In this document: piece by piece, positions 46,058-57,240 of the stretch
How positions within the stretch are numbered: the first letter of the stretch is position 1
Layout of the letters: every line of letters starts with the position of its first letter
Assembly: GCA_032622095.1 (NCBI GenBank)
Contig: CP136064.1
Location: 5,697,512 to 5,761,511, forward strand
Length of the DNA: 64,000 nucleotides
Source: Siphonodentalium dalli
Lineage: Eukaryota > Mollusca > Scaphopoda > Gadilida > Siphonodentaliidae
Direction of reading: 5' to 3'
Program-made: the position numbers and the translations under genes
Notes under the pieces: generated by a model
Database searches by the model: none
The model's input: the letters and a program-made list of their open reading frames with translations, nothing else
What the model was told of the DNA's origin: nothing

Positions 46058-47150
46058 GTAAGCAGGCATATAGATAGATCGTACAGCTTTGTCTAAGTTA
46101 TTTATCACGTAGTTTACAGTAGATGAAAACTATATCAAGCCATATTCATATTATGTTTATTACGAATAAAACAAGATTTTCAATTGGCTAATTGTATTCA
46201 CTGTGGCTCATTTACTAAAAGCGTAACGTATAAAACAAACTATTTTATTCAATTAACTAACATAATTGTAAAAACTTACTTAATAGAAGTGAGGACTTCT
46301 GTATTTCCCATTTTACTGATTGCTTTCAATGACAGAAATTTGCATCATAATAAATTTCTAGTTTCAATCACATCAGAAAAGATATATTCCTATAATCACA
46401 CATCGCTTCTTTGGGTATTTAATTATTATTATAAAATTGTAATTTCTAAAACAATTTTCCTCTGAAGAGAAATCATGATGTTATAGTTTATTGCTTATAA
46501 GATGAGAGCATTCCAGCATATTTATCAAAATGTTTGTGATTTTATTTGGATAAGATAAACTTGGATTTCTTTCGACGGCTCTTATTTTACCAGTATAATT
46601 GACTGAGAATACAAAAATTTTCCTTTACTGATATAATACCTGGTTTTGGATAAATTTTAACAAGGAGTTGATGGCATTTAATATTACTTGTATCTTACAA
46701 GAATATTACCTCAACAGATCAAAATTTACAACAGCTATGTGTTGCAGAATGTTTTTTTTATACATTTTCAGTTACATTTTGAAAATATTCCGCAGAACCT
46801 AAAAAAGATACTATGTTTGACTAAAAAGTTTGTAAAATTCCTTTCCCAATTGAATTAGTCCAGATGTTTCTGAAGCGGTGTTGACATATGGAAAGCGGTG
46901 TAGACACTTGAAAAGCAAGCTCTATCTATATGCCTCTATCCTGAGAGAGAAAAAATATTTCAGGTTAATTTATTACTTATAACAGCCACATACAGTTGAA
47001 TATATTCCAATTGAAACTTGTTTTTGTCTCTGTATTTTATTAAACTTGCTGAATTTAAATATCATTTCATAATTAATCTATTAAATTATTCCGATGTTTA
47101 ATATCTTAATTTCGCACTGTATCTTGTTTTGTTTTCTTTCTTTTTGTTAG
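46058..47150 (+). other. Short intron between the two alternative exons, mobile-element free
   Basis: 1093 nt, AT-rich, with no MITE, hairpin module or tandem array, unlike the flanking introns. It ends with a long pyrimidine tract before exon B. It could hold regulatory RNA sequences for exon choice; none was identified by eye. Confidence 0.6.
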
Positions 47151-47259
47151 CACGCCACATTATCTCGTAAATTTGTCGAAGTTATGAACGATTATAATGC
47201 CTGTCAAATTGACTACCGGGAGAGATGCAAAGGCCGAATTCAACGCCAACTGGAAATCA
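47151..47259 (+). CDS. Stx1: Syntaxin-1 alternative exon B (helix Hc, canonical version)
   Basis: Second version of the Hc exon: acceptor 'ttttctttctttttgttag' with a strong pyrimidine tract, donor GTAAGA, 109 nt, phase 0 to phase 1, exactly as exon A. It encodes [19 protein letters not shown] then [17 protein letters not shown]. It is close to the rat and fly sequence ([31 protein letters not shown]), so this is the default exon. Identity to exon A is 21 of 36 residues. The carried-over base 'a' suits the next codon (Thr156 of TGR in the canonical protein) for either exon. The next exon was not found before the right edge of the window. Confidence 0.96.
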
Positions 47260-47423
47260 GTAAGACATCTGTGTTCATTGTTGTAAACTCTTAGTCCTTT
47301 GCGATAGTGACTGACTAACTACCAGTTCTGATTTAAATCTTACTTGGGACGCTTCAGATACTGAGTCTGATGAAATTGGGTCGGGATTCCATTACTACAA
47401 GCAGGAATTACGTAATTGTCAGC
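47260..47423. other. Start of next syntaxin intron
   Basis: No features. The rest of the window to 64000 is this intron, unless an exon was missed. Confidence 0.5.
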
Positions 47424-47677
47424 CAAGCCTTGAAATAGTGTGTCTGTCATTTGCAGAATGAGGTCCCCAGAGGGTGAATTTAGTGATGCTACCCCGCATA
47501 GCAGGCTAGCAACACCAAATTCACCCTCTGGGGACCTCATTCTGCTTAGAACTCAGCAGAATGAGGTCCCCAGAGGGTGAATTTAGTGATGCTATCCCGC
47601 TATGCGGGGTAGCATCACTAAATTCACCCTCTGGGGACCTCATTCTACAAATGACAGACACACTATTTCAAGGCTTG
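47424..47677. mobile_element. Family E MITE, compact palindromic copy, 254 bp
   Basis: Ends CAAGCCTTGAAATAGTGTGT and ACACACTATTTCAAGGCTTG, flanked by ATTGTCAGC on both sides (47415-47423, 47678-47686; nine bases, one more than the usual hAT eight). Inside, two nested palindromes of GAATGAGGTCCCCAGAGGGT and its complement are separated by a short spacer. Confidence 0.9.
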
Positions 47678-47689
47678 ATTGTCAGCCAA

Positions 47690-48015
47690 TCACAATATCA
47701 TCAGTAAAGCGATGTAACCAATCAGGCGATAGTCGCATCGAATACCCAAGACAAGGGGAATTTCTTCAGCCAGCGTGATTCCAGTGAACCGCGCCCATTA
47801 GCTAAAATAGCTTAAAGAACTTTTCCGCTGCATGGCTAATTTCACACAGTATTTACAAATTCAGAGTTTCCGACATGCAATTAAACACTAGCTGAAAGGC
47901 GTATATAAAGAGTCCAGAATTGACCAATTATATTACCAGCTAACATGTCTAATAGAATTGAATTTCAACATTTAGAACCAAGCAATAAGAGGTAGATTTA
48001 ACTTTTGGATTTTGC
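47690..48015. other. Intronic sequence without recognised features
   Basis: Nothing recognised. Confidence 0.35.
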
Positions 48016-48019
48016 TTAA

Positions 48020-48405
48020 CCCTTTACCCAACAGAAGGGCCCTGTGCCAATGCATTCTCTTATATATGCGAGTCGACCATAGGTCGCCTCGCATATATAA
48101 GAGAATGCATTGGCTTAACACATTAAAAATTATAAAATTGTTAAAGAATGTAAGAAAAAATGGTAAAAAGTGTTTTAGGCCAATGCATTCTCTTATATAT
48201 GCGAGGCGACCTATGGTCGACTCGCATATATAAGAGAATGCATTGGCACAGGGTATAACTATAACCATCACAATGTGGTCAATGAGCCGGTTCCAATGAT
48301 ATCCATATTTGTATGGTTTTATTGAGACAGACCGAAGATATTTTAGGCTGTTGAAGCTTTATTTGGCCGGTTTTGGCCGTTTTGGCCAGTTTGTTGGGTA
48401 AAGGG
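48020..48405 (+). mobile_element. Family A MITE (A6), 386 bp
   Basis: TTAA at 48016-48019 and 48406-48409; both hairpins. The 3' end has a small expansion (ggccggttttggccgtttt). Confidence 0.93.
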
Positions 48406-48560
48406 TTAATAGAATAAGAAGTCATGTTTTTCTTTTGCGAAAACGAGAGTCGTTTTCAGAAAAAAAACCAAAAGGACATTATGTCAATCAAAGCTATTTT
48501 AAATAAAAATGTGGGCAGTGATGTCATACTGCAGGTGTTGTCTTTGGAAGTAATTGTGAA

Positions 48561-48685
48561 AGTGTAGCGTGTTTCGTCAGACTCAGTCTGACAGTGTAGC
48601 GTGTTTCGTCAGACTCAGTCTGACAGTGTAGCGTGTTTCGTCAGACTCAGTCTGACAGTGTAGCGTGTTTCGTCAGACTCAGTAC
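48561..48685. repeat. 32-bp tandem repeat, about four copies
   Basis: AGTGTAGCGTGTTTCGTCAG starts at 48561, 48593, 48625 and 48657; each unit contains the small palindrome CAGACTCAGTCTG. Confidence 0.96.
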
Positions 48686-48747
48686 CTGAAGCGTCTCAGT
48701 ATGATTTTAATCAGGACTGACTAACTACATATTCCCCTAAAAAGATA

Positions 48748-48985
48748 GAGCCACTAATCCTTTAAGCCACTAATCCCTTAAGTCTAGTTAGCAGCTCAAT
48801 AGTCTCTTTATAAAGCCAGTGATAATGTTACAGACTATTTAGTATAGAGCCACTAATCCTTTAAGCCACTAATCCTTTAAGCCACTAATCATTTAAGCCA
48901 CTAATCCTTTAAGTCTAGTTAGCAGCTCAATTGTCTCTTTATAAAGCCAGTGATAATGTTCCAGACTATTTAATATTCAGCCCTT
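48748..48985. repeat. About 132-bp duplication with 16-bp sub-repeats
   Basis: 'aagtctagttagcagctcaa' occurs at 48779 and 48911. 'gccactaatcctttaa' repeats two to four times before each. Confidence 0.9.
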
Positions 48986-49350
48986 CGTATATTTTTCAGA
49001 GTTATCTTTCCTTGGAGCGGTAACTTTCACACTAGCCGTCTGCTCCATTTCGCAGGCATTTTATCTACTAGATAGCTATATATAGATAGTTAGATAGATA
49101 GATGTTTTATTATCAAAATGCCCCAACTACATGATGATTTTACAGTTTAGAAATAGGTGATATAATGGAATCATTATAATAATAATGTTTAACGATAATA
49201 TATAATAATTTAATGTTCAGAAGAAAAGTATTTTGCCTGGTATTGGCATACTAGTAGCTATGCTCTGGGTTGTCTTCCGGTCCATCACAACTAACATTTA
49301 AGTCCATGTATAACTCTGACCTTCGTAATCAAGTGCGTGATTGTACTCAA

Positions 49351-49442
49351 ATACATTAAAGTGATACATGTATGTGTGAATACATTAAAGTGATACATGT
49401 ATGTGTGAATACATTAAAGTGATACATGTATGTGTTAATACA
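49351..49442. repeat. 29-bp tandem repeat, three copies
   Basis: GTGATACATGTATGTGTGAA starts at 49361, 49390 and 49419. Confidence 0.95.
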
Positions 49443-50065
49443 TAGAGGATTTCCAACTAGCGAAATTTACAACATGAGTCGAGTATATTCAGTCTGGACC
49501 AAGTCGCTGGCGAGATCCAGAACTAATTTACTGGCCGAGTTTCGTAATTTTCGCTATTTGGGGTCGAGTTGAAGATATATTTATTACTTGATCCAAAACC
49601 TCCATAAAATCCATAAACGTACTTAAATTGGATGAGAAACTAAAGATGGCTTCTATAAATATTTATATTAATAATATTATTAATTTATAAAACACAAACA
49701 ATATTAGTTTTATTCAATTCAATAATATTCATCAATCATCATGATTCATGTAAAATACGATGTTAGACCAGCACTGTGTTGCAAACTAAGATTTTGCATG
49801 TGGGGTCCTCAAAGGTAATTAAGCCAAGGACCAAGTTTTTGTGTTAAAACATCACAAGCTCCCTGGGACTACTGTCAGGTGTACACGCTACCACTATCTC
49901 TACCAGAGTGCACCAGTCATATTTCCTATCTAACCATGTCATCGTCTGGGTACCAATATGTGGCTTTCTATATTTAGCACAGGGTTTTCCAGCTAAAATG
50001 ACGAAACCGATCGCCCCAAAGTAAAATTTCCTGTGTGCTTTGAGAACTCTTCCCGCACTAAAAAC
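49443..50065. other. Intronic sequence with a dispersed repeat
   Basis: 49440-49640 resembles 37085-37270. Nothing else recognised. Confidence 0.45.
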
Positions 50066-50069
50066 TTAA

Positions 50070-50451
50070 CCCTTTACCCAACAAACCGGCCAAAACCGGC
50101 CAAATAAAGCTTCAACAGCCTAAAATATCTTCGGTCTGTCTCAATAGAACCATACAAATATGGATATCATTGGAACCGGCTCCTTGACCACATTGTGATA
50201 GTTACAGTTATGCCCTGTGCCAATGCATTCTCTTATATATGCGAGTCGACCAGAGGTCGCCTCGCATATATAAGAGAATGCATTGGCCTAAAAAACATCT
50301 TTTTTTACCATTTTTTCTTACATTCTTTAACAATTTTATAATTTTTAATGTGTTAAGCCAATGCATTCTCTTATATATGCGAGGCGACCTATGGTCGACT
50401 CGCATATATAAGAGAATGCATTGGCACAGGGCCCTTCTGTTGGGTAAAGGG
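50070..50451 (-). mobile_element. Family A MITE (A7), 382 bp
   Basis: TTAA at 50066-50069 and 50452-50455; both hairpins, reverse orientation. Confidence 0.93.
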
Positions 50452-50819
50452 TTAATGACAGAATGGAGAATTAGAGCAGTAGTTTCGTAATGATTTTCGC
50501 AAGCTACTCGTCAAAATAGCAGCAAATTAGAACTCTTGTGTTTGACTTGCCATGTGTATTGTCGTGACAGTGTCGTCAATGTGCATTTAGATTTTGTGTT
50601 GATAAATTAATCAGAGAACTAAATCACACTTTTTCGCAATATAGTTCTTCGGTTCTAGTGAAACTTTCCAAACTTAAGGTACGAAATTATACAAATTTTG
50701 TTCGATATTTTGTGTGCTTAATGATGGCAACATGTTGCTCTGTTCGCTTAGTATATATCTTAATATCACGGAAGTCTGCTAAATGTGGGTGAAATGTCAC
50801 CTGTAGCAGTGGTCTTACT

Positions 50820-50915
50820 GAGTCATCAAGGGAGGTAAACCCTGCATGGTTACCGAGTCATCAAGGGAGGTAAACCCTGCATGGTTACCGAGTCATCAAG
50901 GGAGGTAAACCCCGC
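50820..50915. repeat. 35-bp tandem repeat, three copies
   Basis: GAGTCATCAAGGGAGGTAAA starts at 50820, 50855 and 50890. Confidence 0.95.
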
Positions 50916-50986
50916 CTGTAGTTTGTTTCAGTACATGTATCTCGAAGCTTGATAATGTGTTAGTTGGTTTCCACAAAGTCTAGACA

Positions 50987-51885
50987 CAAGCCTGAAAATA
51001 GCGTGTCTGTCATTAGCAGAATCAGGTCCCCAGAGGGTGAATTTAGTGATGCTATCCCGCACAGCGGGTTAGAAACACCAAATTCACTCTCTGGAGACCT
51101 CATTCTGCTTATAGGCCTCATCTTCTGGGAAGTATCTGTATAGTATCAAATTAAGATTGTTTTTAGTTACATTTCCCTTCTAGGAAGTTTCTATATCCCC
51201 TAATTTGCAGAAGATAAAATCCATAATTGAGGTGCCCAATGGGTGAACATCACCAACCTCAACTGGGAAAGTACAATCTGATCCTAGGTCTGCCATAGCA
51301 GTTGACGGCCTAAGCAGAATGAGGTCCCCAGAGGGTGAATTTAGTGATGCTAGCCCGCTATGCGGGATAGCGTCACTAAATTCACCCTCTGGGGACCTCA
51401 TTCTGCAAATGACAGACACACTGATAAAGTTTAATGTTTAACCCACAGGGAGCCTCACACAGATGGTAGCCTGCACTACACACTGTCGTCTGTTCCAGTC
51501 TATGTGGGGCTCTCTATGGGTGTTAAATGACAGACATGCTGTTTGCAGGCTTGGTCAGTAATGTTAGACATCCATCTCAAACCTCACTGATAAAGTTTAA
51601 TGTTTAACCCACAGGGAGCCTCACACAGATGGTAGCCTGCACTACACACTGTCGTCTGCTCCAGTCTATGTGGGGCTCTCTATGGGTGTTAAATGACAGA
51701 CACGCTGTTTGCAGGCTTGGTCAGTAATGTTAGACATCCATCTCAAACCTCACTGATAAAGTTTAATGTTTAACCCACAGGGAGCCTCACACAGATGGTA
51801 GCCTGCACTACACACTGTCGTCTGCTCCAGTCTATGTGGGGCTCTCTATGGGTGTTAAATTACAGACACGCTATTTGCAGGCTTG
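50987..51885. mobile_element. Family E hAT-type MITE carrying an internal 166-bp satellite, 899 bp
   Basis: Ends CAAGCCTGAAAATAGCGTGT and ACACGCTATTTGCAGGCTTG, with a perfect 8-bp duplication TCTAGACA (50979-50986 and 51886-51893). The left 430 bp is a normal family E body with paired GAATGAGGTCCCCAGAGGGT palindromes. The right part is a three-copy 166-bp tandem array that itself contains the element's terminal sequence. Confidence 0.9.
51421..51885. repeat. 166-bp tandem repeat, nearly three copies
   Basis: CTGATAAAGTTTAATGTTTA starts at 51421, 51587 and 51753. Each unit contains an imperfect palindrome (GGGAGCCTCACACAGATGG ... TGTGGGGCTCTCTATGGG) and the element tip 'ctgtttgcaggcttg'. Confidence 0.96.
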
Positions 51886-52041
51886 TCTAGACATCAAGCA
51901 TCATTCTCAAGAAGCTTAGGATTTTTCCTCAATGAATCTAATCTGATTTGAATTATATTAGATTACTGTCGAAATGGAGTCTGCTTCGGAACTCCTGAGA
52001 AATTAGTCTGTAGGATTACCATTGGCTTTATATTAGAGGGT

Positions 52042-52915
52042 ATTAGCTGACTGGTTTATGTAGGCCCCCAGTAGAAATCGGAATTCCCTCTAACTAATGC
52101 TAACACATATAGTACTCGGTGACTGGTTTATGTAGGCCCCCAGTAGAAATCGGAATTCCCTCTCACTAACGCTAACACATATAGTACTCGGTGACTGGTT
52201 TATGTAGCCCCCCCCCCCCCTGGTAGAAATCGGAATTCCCTCTCACTAACGCTGACACATATAGTACTCGGTGACTGGTTTATGTAGGCCCTCAGTAGAA
52301 ATCGGAATTCCCTCTAACTAATGCTAACACATATAGTACTCGGTGACTGGTTTATGTAGGCCCTCAGTAGAAATCGGAATTCCCTCTCACTAACGCTAAC
52401 ACATATAGTACTCGGTGACTGGTTTATGTAGGCCCTCAGTAGAAATCGGAATTCCCTCTCACTAACGCTAACACATATAGTACTCGGTGACTGGTTTATC
52501 TAGGCCCTCAGTAGAAATCGGAATTCCCTCTCACTAACCCTTAACACATATAGTACTCGGTGACTGGTTTATGTAGGCCCTCAGTAGAAATCGGAATTCC
52601 CTCTCACTAACGCTAACACATATAGTACTCGGTGACTGGTTTATGTAGCTCCCCCCCCCCAGTAGAGATCAGAATTCCCTCTCACTAACGCTAACACATA
52701 TAGTACTCGGTGACTGGTTTATCTAGGCTCCAGTAGCTAACGAACTCCTTCTTACCAACCTTTAACACATATAGTACTTGGTGACTCTTTTATGTATGCC
52801 CCAGTAGTTAACGGACATCCTTGTCACCATAACACATATAGTACTCTGTGACTCTTTTATGTATGTCCCAGTAGTTAACGGACGTCCTTGTCACCATAAC
52901 ACATATAGTACTCTA
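52042..52915. repeat. About 71-73 bp tandem array, roughly 12 copies
   Basis: The unit contains 'gactggtttatgtaggcc', 'agtagaaatcggaattccct' and 'acacatatagtactcggt'. The last three units (from about 52725) are clearly diverged ('cagtagttaacgga'). Confidence 0.95.
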
Positions 52916-52998
52916 GGTAACAACGTGAATGTTATTCTGTGGTTTATGACAGACAAGGAAGTTACTCCTTATTTTAGGAGCAAATTACTTCAAGTTAA

Positions 52999-53421
52999 CC
53001 CTTTACCCAACAAAACGCCCAAATAAAGCTTCAACAGCCTAAAATATCTTCGGTCTGTCTCAATAACACCATACAAATATGGATATCATTGGAACCGGTT
53101 CATTGACCACATTGTGATGGTTACAGTTATGCCCTGTGCCAATGCATTCTCTTATATATAGGTCACCTCGCATATATAAGAGAAAGCATTGGCCTAAAAA
53201 AATTTCTTTTTTTTAACACTTTTTACCATTTTTTCTTACATTCTTTAAGAATTTTATAATTTTTTCTTACATTTTTTATAATATTTTTCAACATTCTTTG
53301 ACAATTTTATCATTTTTAATATGTTAAGCCATGCATTCTCTTATATATGCGAGGCGACCTATGGTCGACTCGCATATATAAGAGAATGCATTGGTACAGG
53401 GCCGTTCTGTTGGGTAAAGGG
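52999..53421 (-). mobile_element. Family A MITE (A8), 423 bp
   Basis: TTAA at 52995-52998 and 53422-53425. One hairpin is decayed (lacks the loop side); the central spacer is expanded by extra copies of 'ttttttcttacattcttt'. Confidence 0.92.
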
Positions 53422-53444
53422 TTAATGTAGTTCACAAATAGCAA

Positions 53445-54330
53445 TTCTAAGAAATCCCATGTATTTATAATAATAATAGATCACTTCAGGGTAGCTTTAT
53501 ATAGCAATTATAATAATATTTATAATAATAGTAGATCACTTAAGGGTAGCTTTATATAGCAATTCTAATAATATTTATAATAATAGTAGATCAATTAAGG
53601 GTAGCTTTATATAGCAATTCTAATAATATTTATAATAATAGTAGATAACTTAAGGTAGCTTTATATAGCAATTCTAATAATATTTATAATAATAGTAGAT
53701 CACTTAAGGGGAGCTTTATATAGCAATTATAATAATATTTATAATAATAGTAGATCACTTAAGGGTAGCTTTACCAAGCAATTATAATAATATTTATAAT
53801 AATAGTAGTTCACTTAAGGGTGGCTTTATATAGCAATTCTAATAATATTTATAATAATAGTAGATAACTTAAGGTAGCTTTATATAGCAATTATAATAAT
53901 ATTTATAATAATAGTAGTTCACTTAAGGGTAGCTTTATATAGCAATTCTAACAATATTTATAATAATAGTAGATAACTTAAGGTAGCTTTATATAGCAAT
54001 TATAATAATATTTATAATAATAGTAGATCACTTAAGGGTAGCTTTATATAGCAATTCTAACAATATTTATAATAATAGTAGATAACTTAAGGTAGCTTTA
54101 TATAGCAATTTTAATAATATTTATAATAATAGTAGTTCACTTAAGGGTAGCTTTATATAGCAATTCTAATAATATTTATAATAATAATAGATCATTTAAG
54201 GGTAGCTTTATATACCAATTATAATAATATTTATAATAATAGTAGATAACTTAAGGTAGCTTTATATACCAATTATAATAATATTTATTATAATAGTAGA
54301 TAACTTAAGTGTAGCTTTACCTAGCAATTC
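53445..54330. repeat. About 55-57 bp AT-rich tandem array, roughly 15 copies
   Basis: The unit is 'tttataataatagtagatca', 'cttaagggtagctttatata', 'gcaattctaataata'. Two sub-types alternate irregularly: AGATCACTTAAGGGTAGC and AGATAACTTAAGGTAGC. Confidence 0.95.
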
Positions 54331-54689
54331 TGATAAAAGCTACTAATCGTGTTTGATATATCAGTAGATTATTACAGGGTATAGTTTACTCATAGTAATT
54401 ATAGAATCCCTCCTCCTGATTTATATATGGTTGATTTAAAAAAAATGTGTGTATTACTGTCTGTCTGTCTGTCCGTCTGTCCATCACTTTTTGTTTCTGG
54501 ATAATTACTTTCGTTCTACTGATCAGAATGCATCACAATTTTGTATGTTTTACTACCACCAACTAAATTCCGGTTCAGGCTGCCAAATTAATTAAGAGTT
54601 ATTGGACTTTTAAAACTTAGATTTGAATTTGAATTTGTAACAAAACAACAGCTATATTATAATATAGGTGCTGTTAGGAAATTCTTTAT
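54331..54689. other. Intronic sequence with a GTCTGTCC dispersed-repeat fragment
   Basis: 54450-54600 belongs to the 'gatcagaatgcatcacaatt', 'aagagttattggacttt' dispersed family. Confidence 0.45.
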
Positions 54690-55052
54690 CCCTTTCATGA
54701 CAGGACCAGCACTAGTGCAGCATTAATGATCATGTGCCAGTGCATTCTCTTATATATGTGAGTCTCCCATAGGGAGCCTCACATATATAAGAGAATACAC
54801 TGGCTTATAAGGTCAAGGTAAATAGTGTTAGGCCAATGTATCCAATGTATTCTCTTATATACATGTATGTGAGGCTCCCTATAGGAGACTCACATATAAG
54901 AGAATACACTGGATTACAAGGTCAAGGTAAATAATGTTAGGCCATGTATTCTCTTATATATGCGAGGCTTCCTATGGGAGACTCGCATATATAAGAGAAT
55001 GAATTGGCACAAGGTTTTTGCAAAATTTCAGGCAGCTCTAGTCATGGAAGGG
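54690..55052. mobile_element. Family C MITE (C4) with three hairpin modules, 363 bp
   Basis: Ends CCCTTTCATGACAGGACCAG and 'gcagctctagtcatggaagg'. Three GTCTCC-loop hairpins follow in series (near 54737, 54845 and 54945), one more than other copies. Flanks TTAT and TCAA are decayed. Confidence 0.85.
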
Positions 55053-55092
55053 TCAAATCACAATGTTGTCAAATTATGTCAATATGAATGTA

Positions 55093-55305
55093 CCTTAATG
55101 CCCTAAATAATCGACTCCTTAACCACAGAAGAATTATGGGTAACTTTTCAGGATTTAGTCGGAAATATGGCTTGTTGCCATTCATTGGTAAGCTCTCAGT
55201 GAGAGCTTTCCAATTGAATGGCAACAAGCCAATTTTCCAACTAAATCCTGAAAAATTACCCATAATTCTGCATGGTTAACGAGTCGATTATTTAGGACAT
55301 TACTG
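55093..55305. mobile_element. Family D fold-back MITE, 213 bp
   Basis: TA flanks (55091-55092, 55306-55307). Two long arms meet at the 'aagctctcagtgagagcttt' turn near 55200. It forms an almost complete hairpin. Confidence 0.9.
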
Positions 55306-55539
55306 TACATGTAGTGGAAAAATCTCAGATGCTTAAGTCACCATCCAAATTAATAATATTTGTCCCCGAAATTATTTTTCCTTGGTCCTTGTTGACTTAG
55401 AACTTGCCAATTATTTTGGTATTCGGGTGATAAAACTTTAGTTTTAGTTATCTGATTGTTTTCAATTTTGATATATTGATTACTCATATGAAAATACAGG
55501 TCAAGTTTGAATTTTGGTTCCGTCCACCTATTTTTAGCT

Positions 55540-57240
55540 CAACTTACTTTGAGCTATTGCCATGGTTTGGCGTCCGTCGTCCGCGTGTGCGTGTATGCGT
55601 GTGTCCGTCAACAATTTCCTTTGGCGCGGGCTACAGGTCATGCCTTTGATCTGATCTTTATGAGATTTGTCATGAATGTTGACATTGACATTTAGATGGG
55701 AACGAGTCATTTTGGTGTCATTCGGCCAAAAAACATGGCCGCTGGCAGCCATCTTGGATTTCAAAATTCAATCCATTGGCGCGGGCTACAGGTCGTACTG
55801 TTTGTCTGATCATCACGAAATTTGTCATGGATGTTAATATTGACATGTAGATGGGAACGAGTGATTTTGGGGTCGTTCGGGCCAAAAAACATGGCCGCCA
55901 GCAGCCATCTTGGATTTTACTCTTTGCATGACTAAATCCTTTGGCGTGGGCTACAGGTTGTAGCTTTGGTCGGAACTTCATGAAATTTGTCATGGATGTT
56001 AACAATGACATGTAGATGGGAACGAGTCATTTTGGGGTCGTTCGACCAAAAAACATGGCCGCCAGCAGCCATCTTGGATTTTACTCTTTGCATGACTAAA
56101 TCCTTTGGCGCGGGCTACAGGTCGTACCTTTGGTCCGATGTTTATGAAGTTTGTCATGAATGTTGCCATTGACATGTAAATGGGAATGAGTCATTGTGGG
56201 GTCATTCGGCAAAAAAACATGGCTGCTGGCAGCCATCTTGGATTTCAAAATTCAATCCATTGGCGCGGGCTACAGGTCGTACTGTTCGTTTGATTATCAT
56301 GAAATTTGTCATGGATGTTAGTATTGACATGTAGATGGGAACGAGTGATTTTGGGGTCGTTCGGCCAAAAAACATGGCCGCCAGCAGCCATCTTGGATTT
56401 TACTCTTTGCATGTCTAAATCCTTTGGCGCGGTCTACAGGTCGTAGCTTTGGTCAGAACTTCATGAAATTTGTCATGGATGTTAACAATGACATGTAGAT
56501 GGGAACGATTCATTTTGGGGTTGTTCGGCCAAAAAACAATGGCCGCTGGAAGCCATCTTGGATTTCAAAATTCAATCCATTGGCGCAGGCTACAGGTTGT
56601 ACTTTTCGTCTGATCATCATGAAATATGTCATAGATGTTAATATTGACATGTAGATGGGAACGAGTGATCTTGGGGTCGTTCGGCCAAAAAACATGGCCG
56701 CCAGCAGCCATCCTGGATTTTGCTCTTTGCATGACTAAATTCTTTGGCACGGGCTACAGGTCGTAGCTTTGGTCGGAACTTCATGAAATTTATCATGGAT
56801 GTTAACAATGACATGTAGATGGGAAACAAGTCATTTTGGGGTCATTTGGCCGAAAAACATGGCCGCTGGTGGCCATCTTGGATTTCAAAATTCAATCCAA
56901 TGGCACGGGCTACATGTCGTACTGTTCGTCTGATCATCATGAAATATGTCATAGATGTTAGTATTGACATGTAGATGGGAACGAGTGATTTTGGGGTCGT
57001 TCGGCCAAAATACATGGCCGCCAGCAGCCATCTTGGATTTAACTCTTTGCATGACTAAATCCTTTGGCACGGGCTACAGGTTGTAGCTTTGGTCGGAATT
57101 TCATGAAGTTTGTCATGGATGTTAAAAATGACATGTAGATCGGAACGAGTCCTTTTGGGGTCAATTGGCCAAAAAACATGGCCACCAGCAGCCATCTTGG
57201 ATTTTACTCTTTGCATGACTAAATCCTTTGGCACATGTTA
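55540..57240. repeat. Dimeric tandem array, 155-165 bp monomers, about ten copies
   Basis: It opens with 'agctcaacttactttgagct'. Each monomer contains 'ggcgcgggctacaggtcgta', 'gtcatggatgttaa.attgac', 'atgtagatgggaacgagt' and 'aacatggccgccagcagcca'. Spacings of the last motif alternate between about 155 and 165 bp (55734, 55890, 56053, 56217, 56371, 56540, 56692, 56858, 57013, 57177). Two sub-types (ending 'atttcaaaattcaatcca' or 'attttactctttgcatgact') alternate. 'aagttgagctac' closes it at about 57307. Confidence 0.93.

Noticed and set aside
48012-48271. Recurrent short ORFs with CQCILLYMR or RIYKRMHW motifs (also near 20.0, 22.8, 35.2, 36.4, 50.2, 57.7 and 61.8 kb)
   Set aside because: All are translations of the MITE hairpin module; reading frames on both strands arise from the palindrome.
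55718-56011. ORFs in the 55.5-57.2 kb array (CFLAERPQ-type repeats)
   Set aside because: Translations of a tandem repeat; stops and frame changes differ between monomers.
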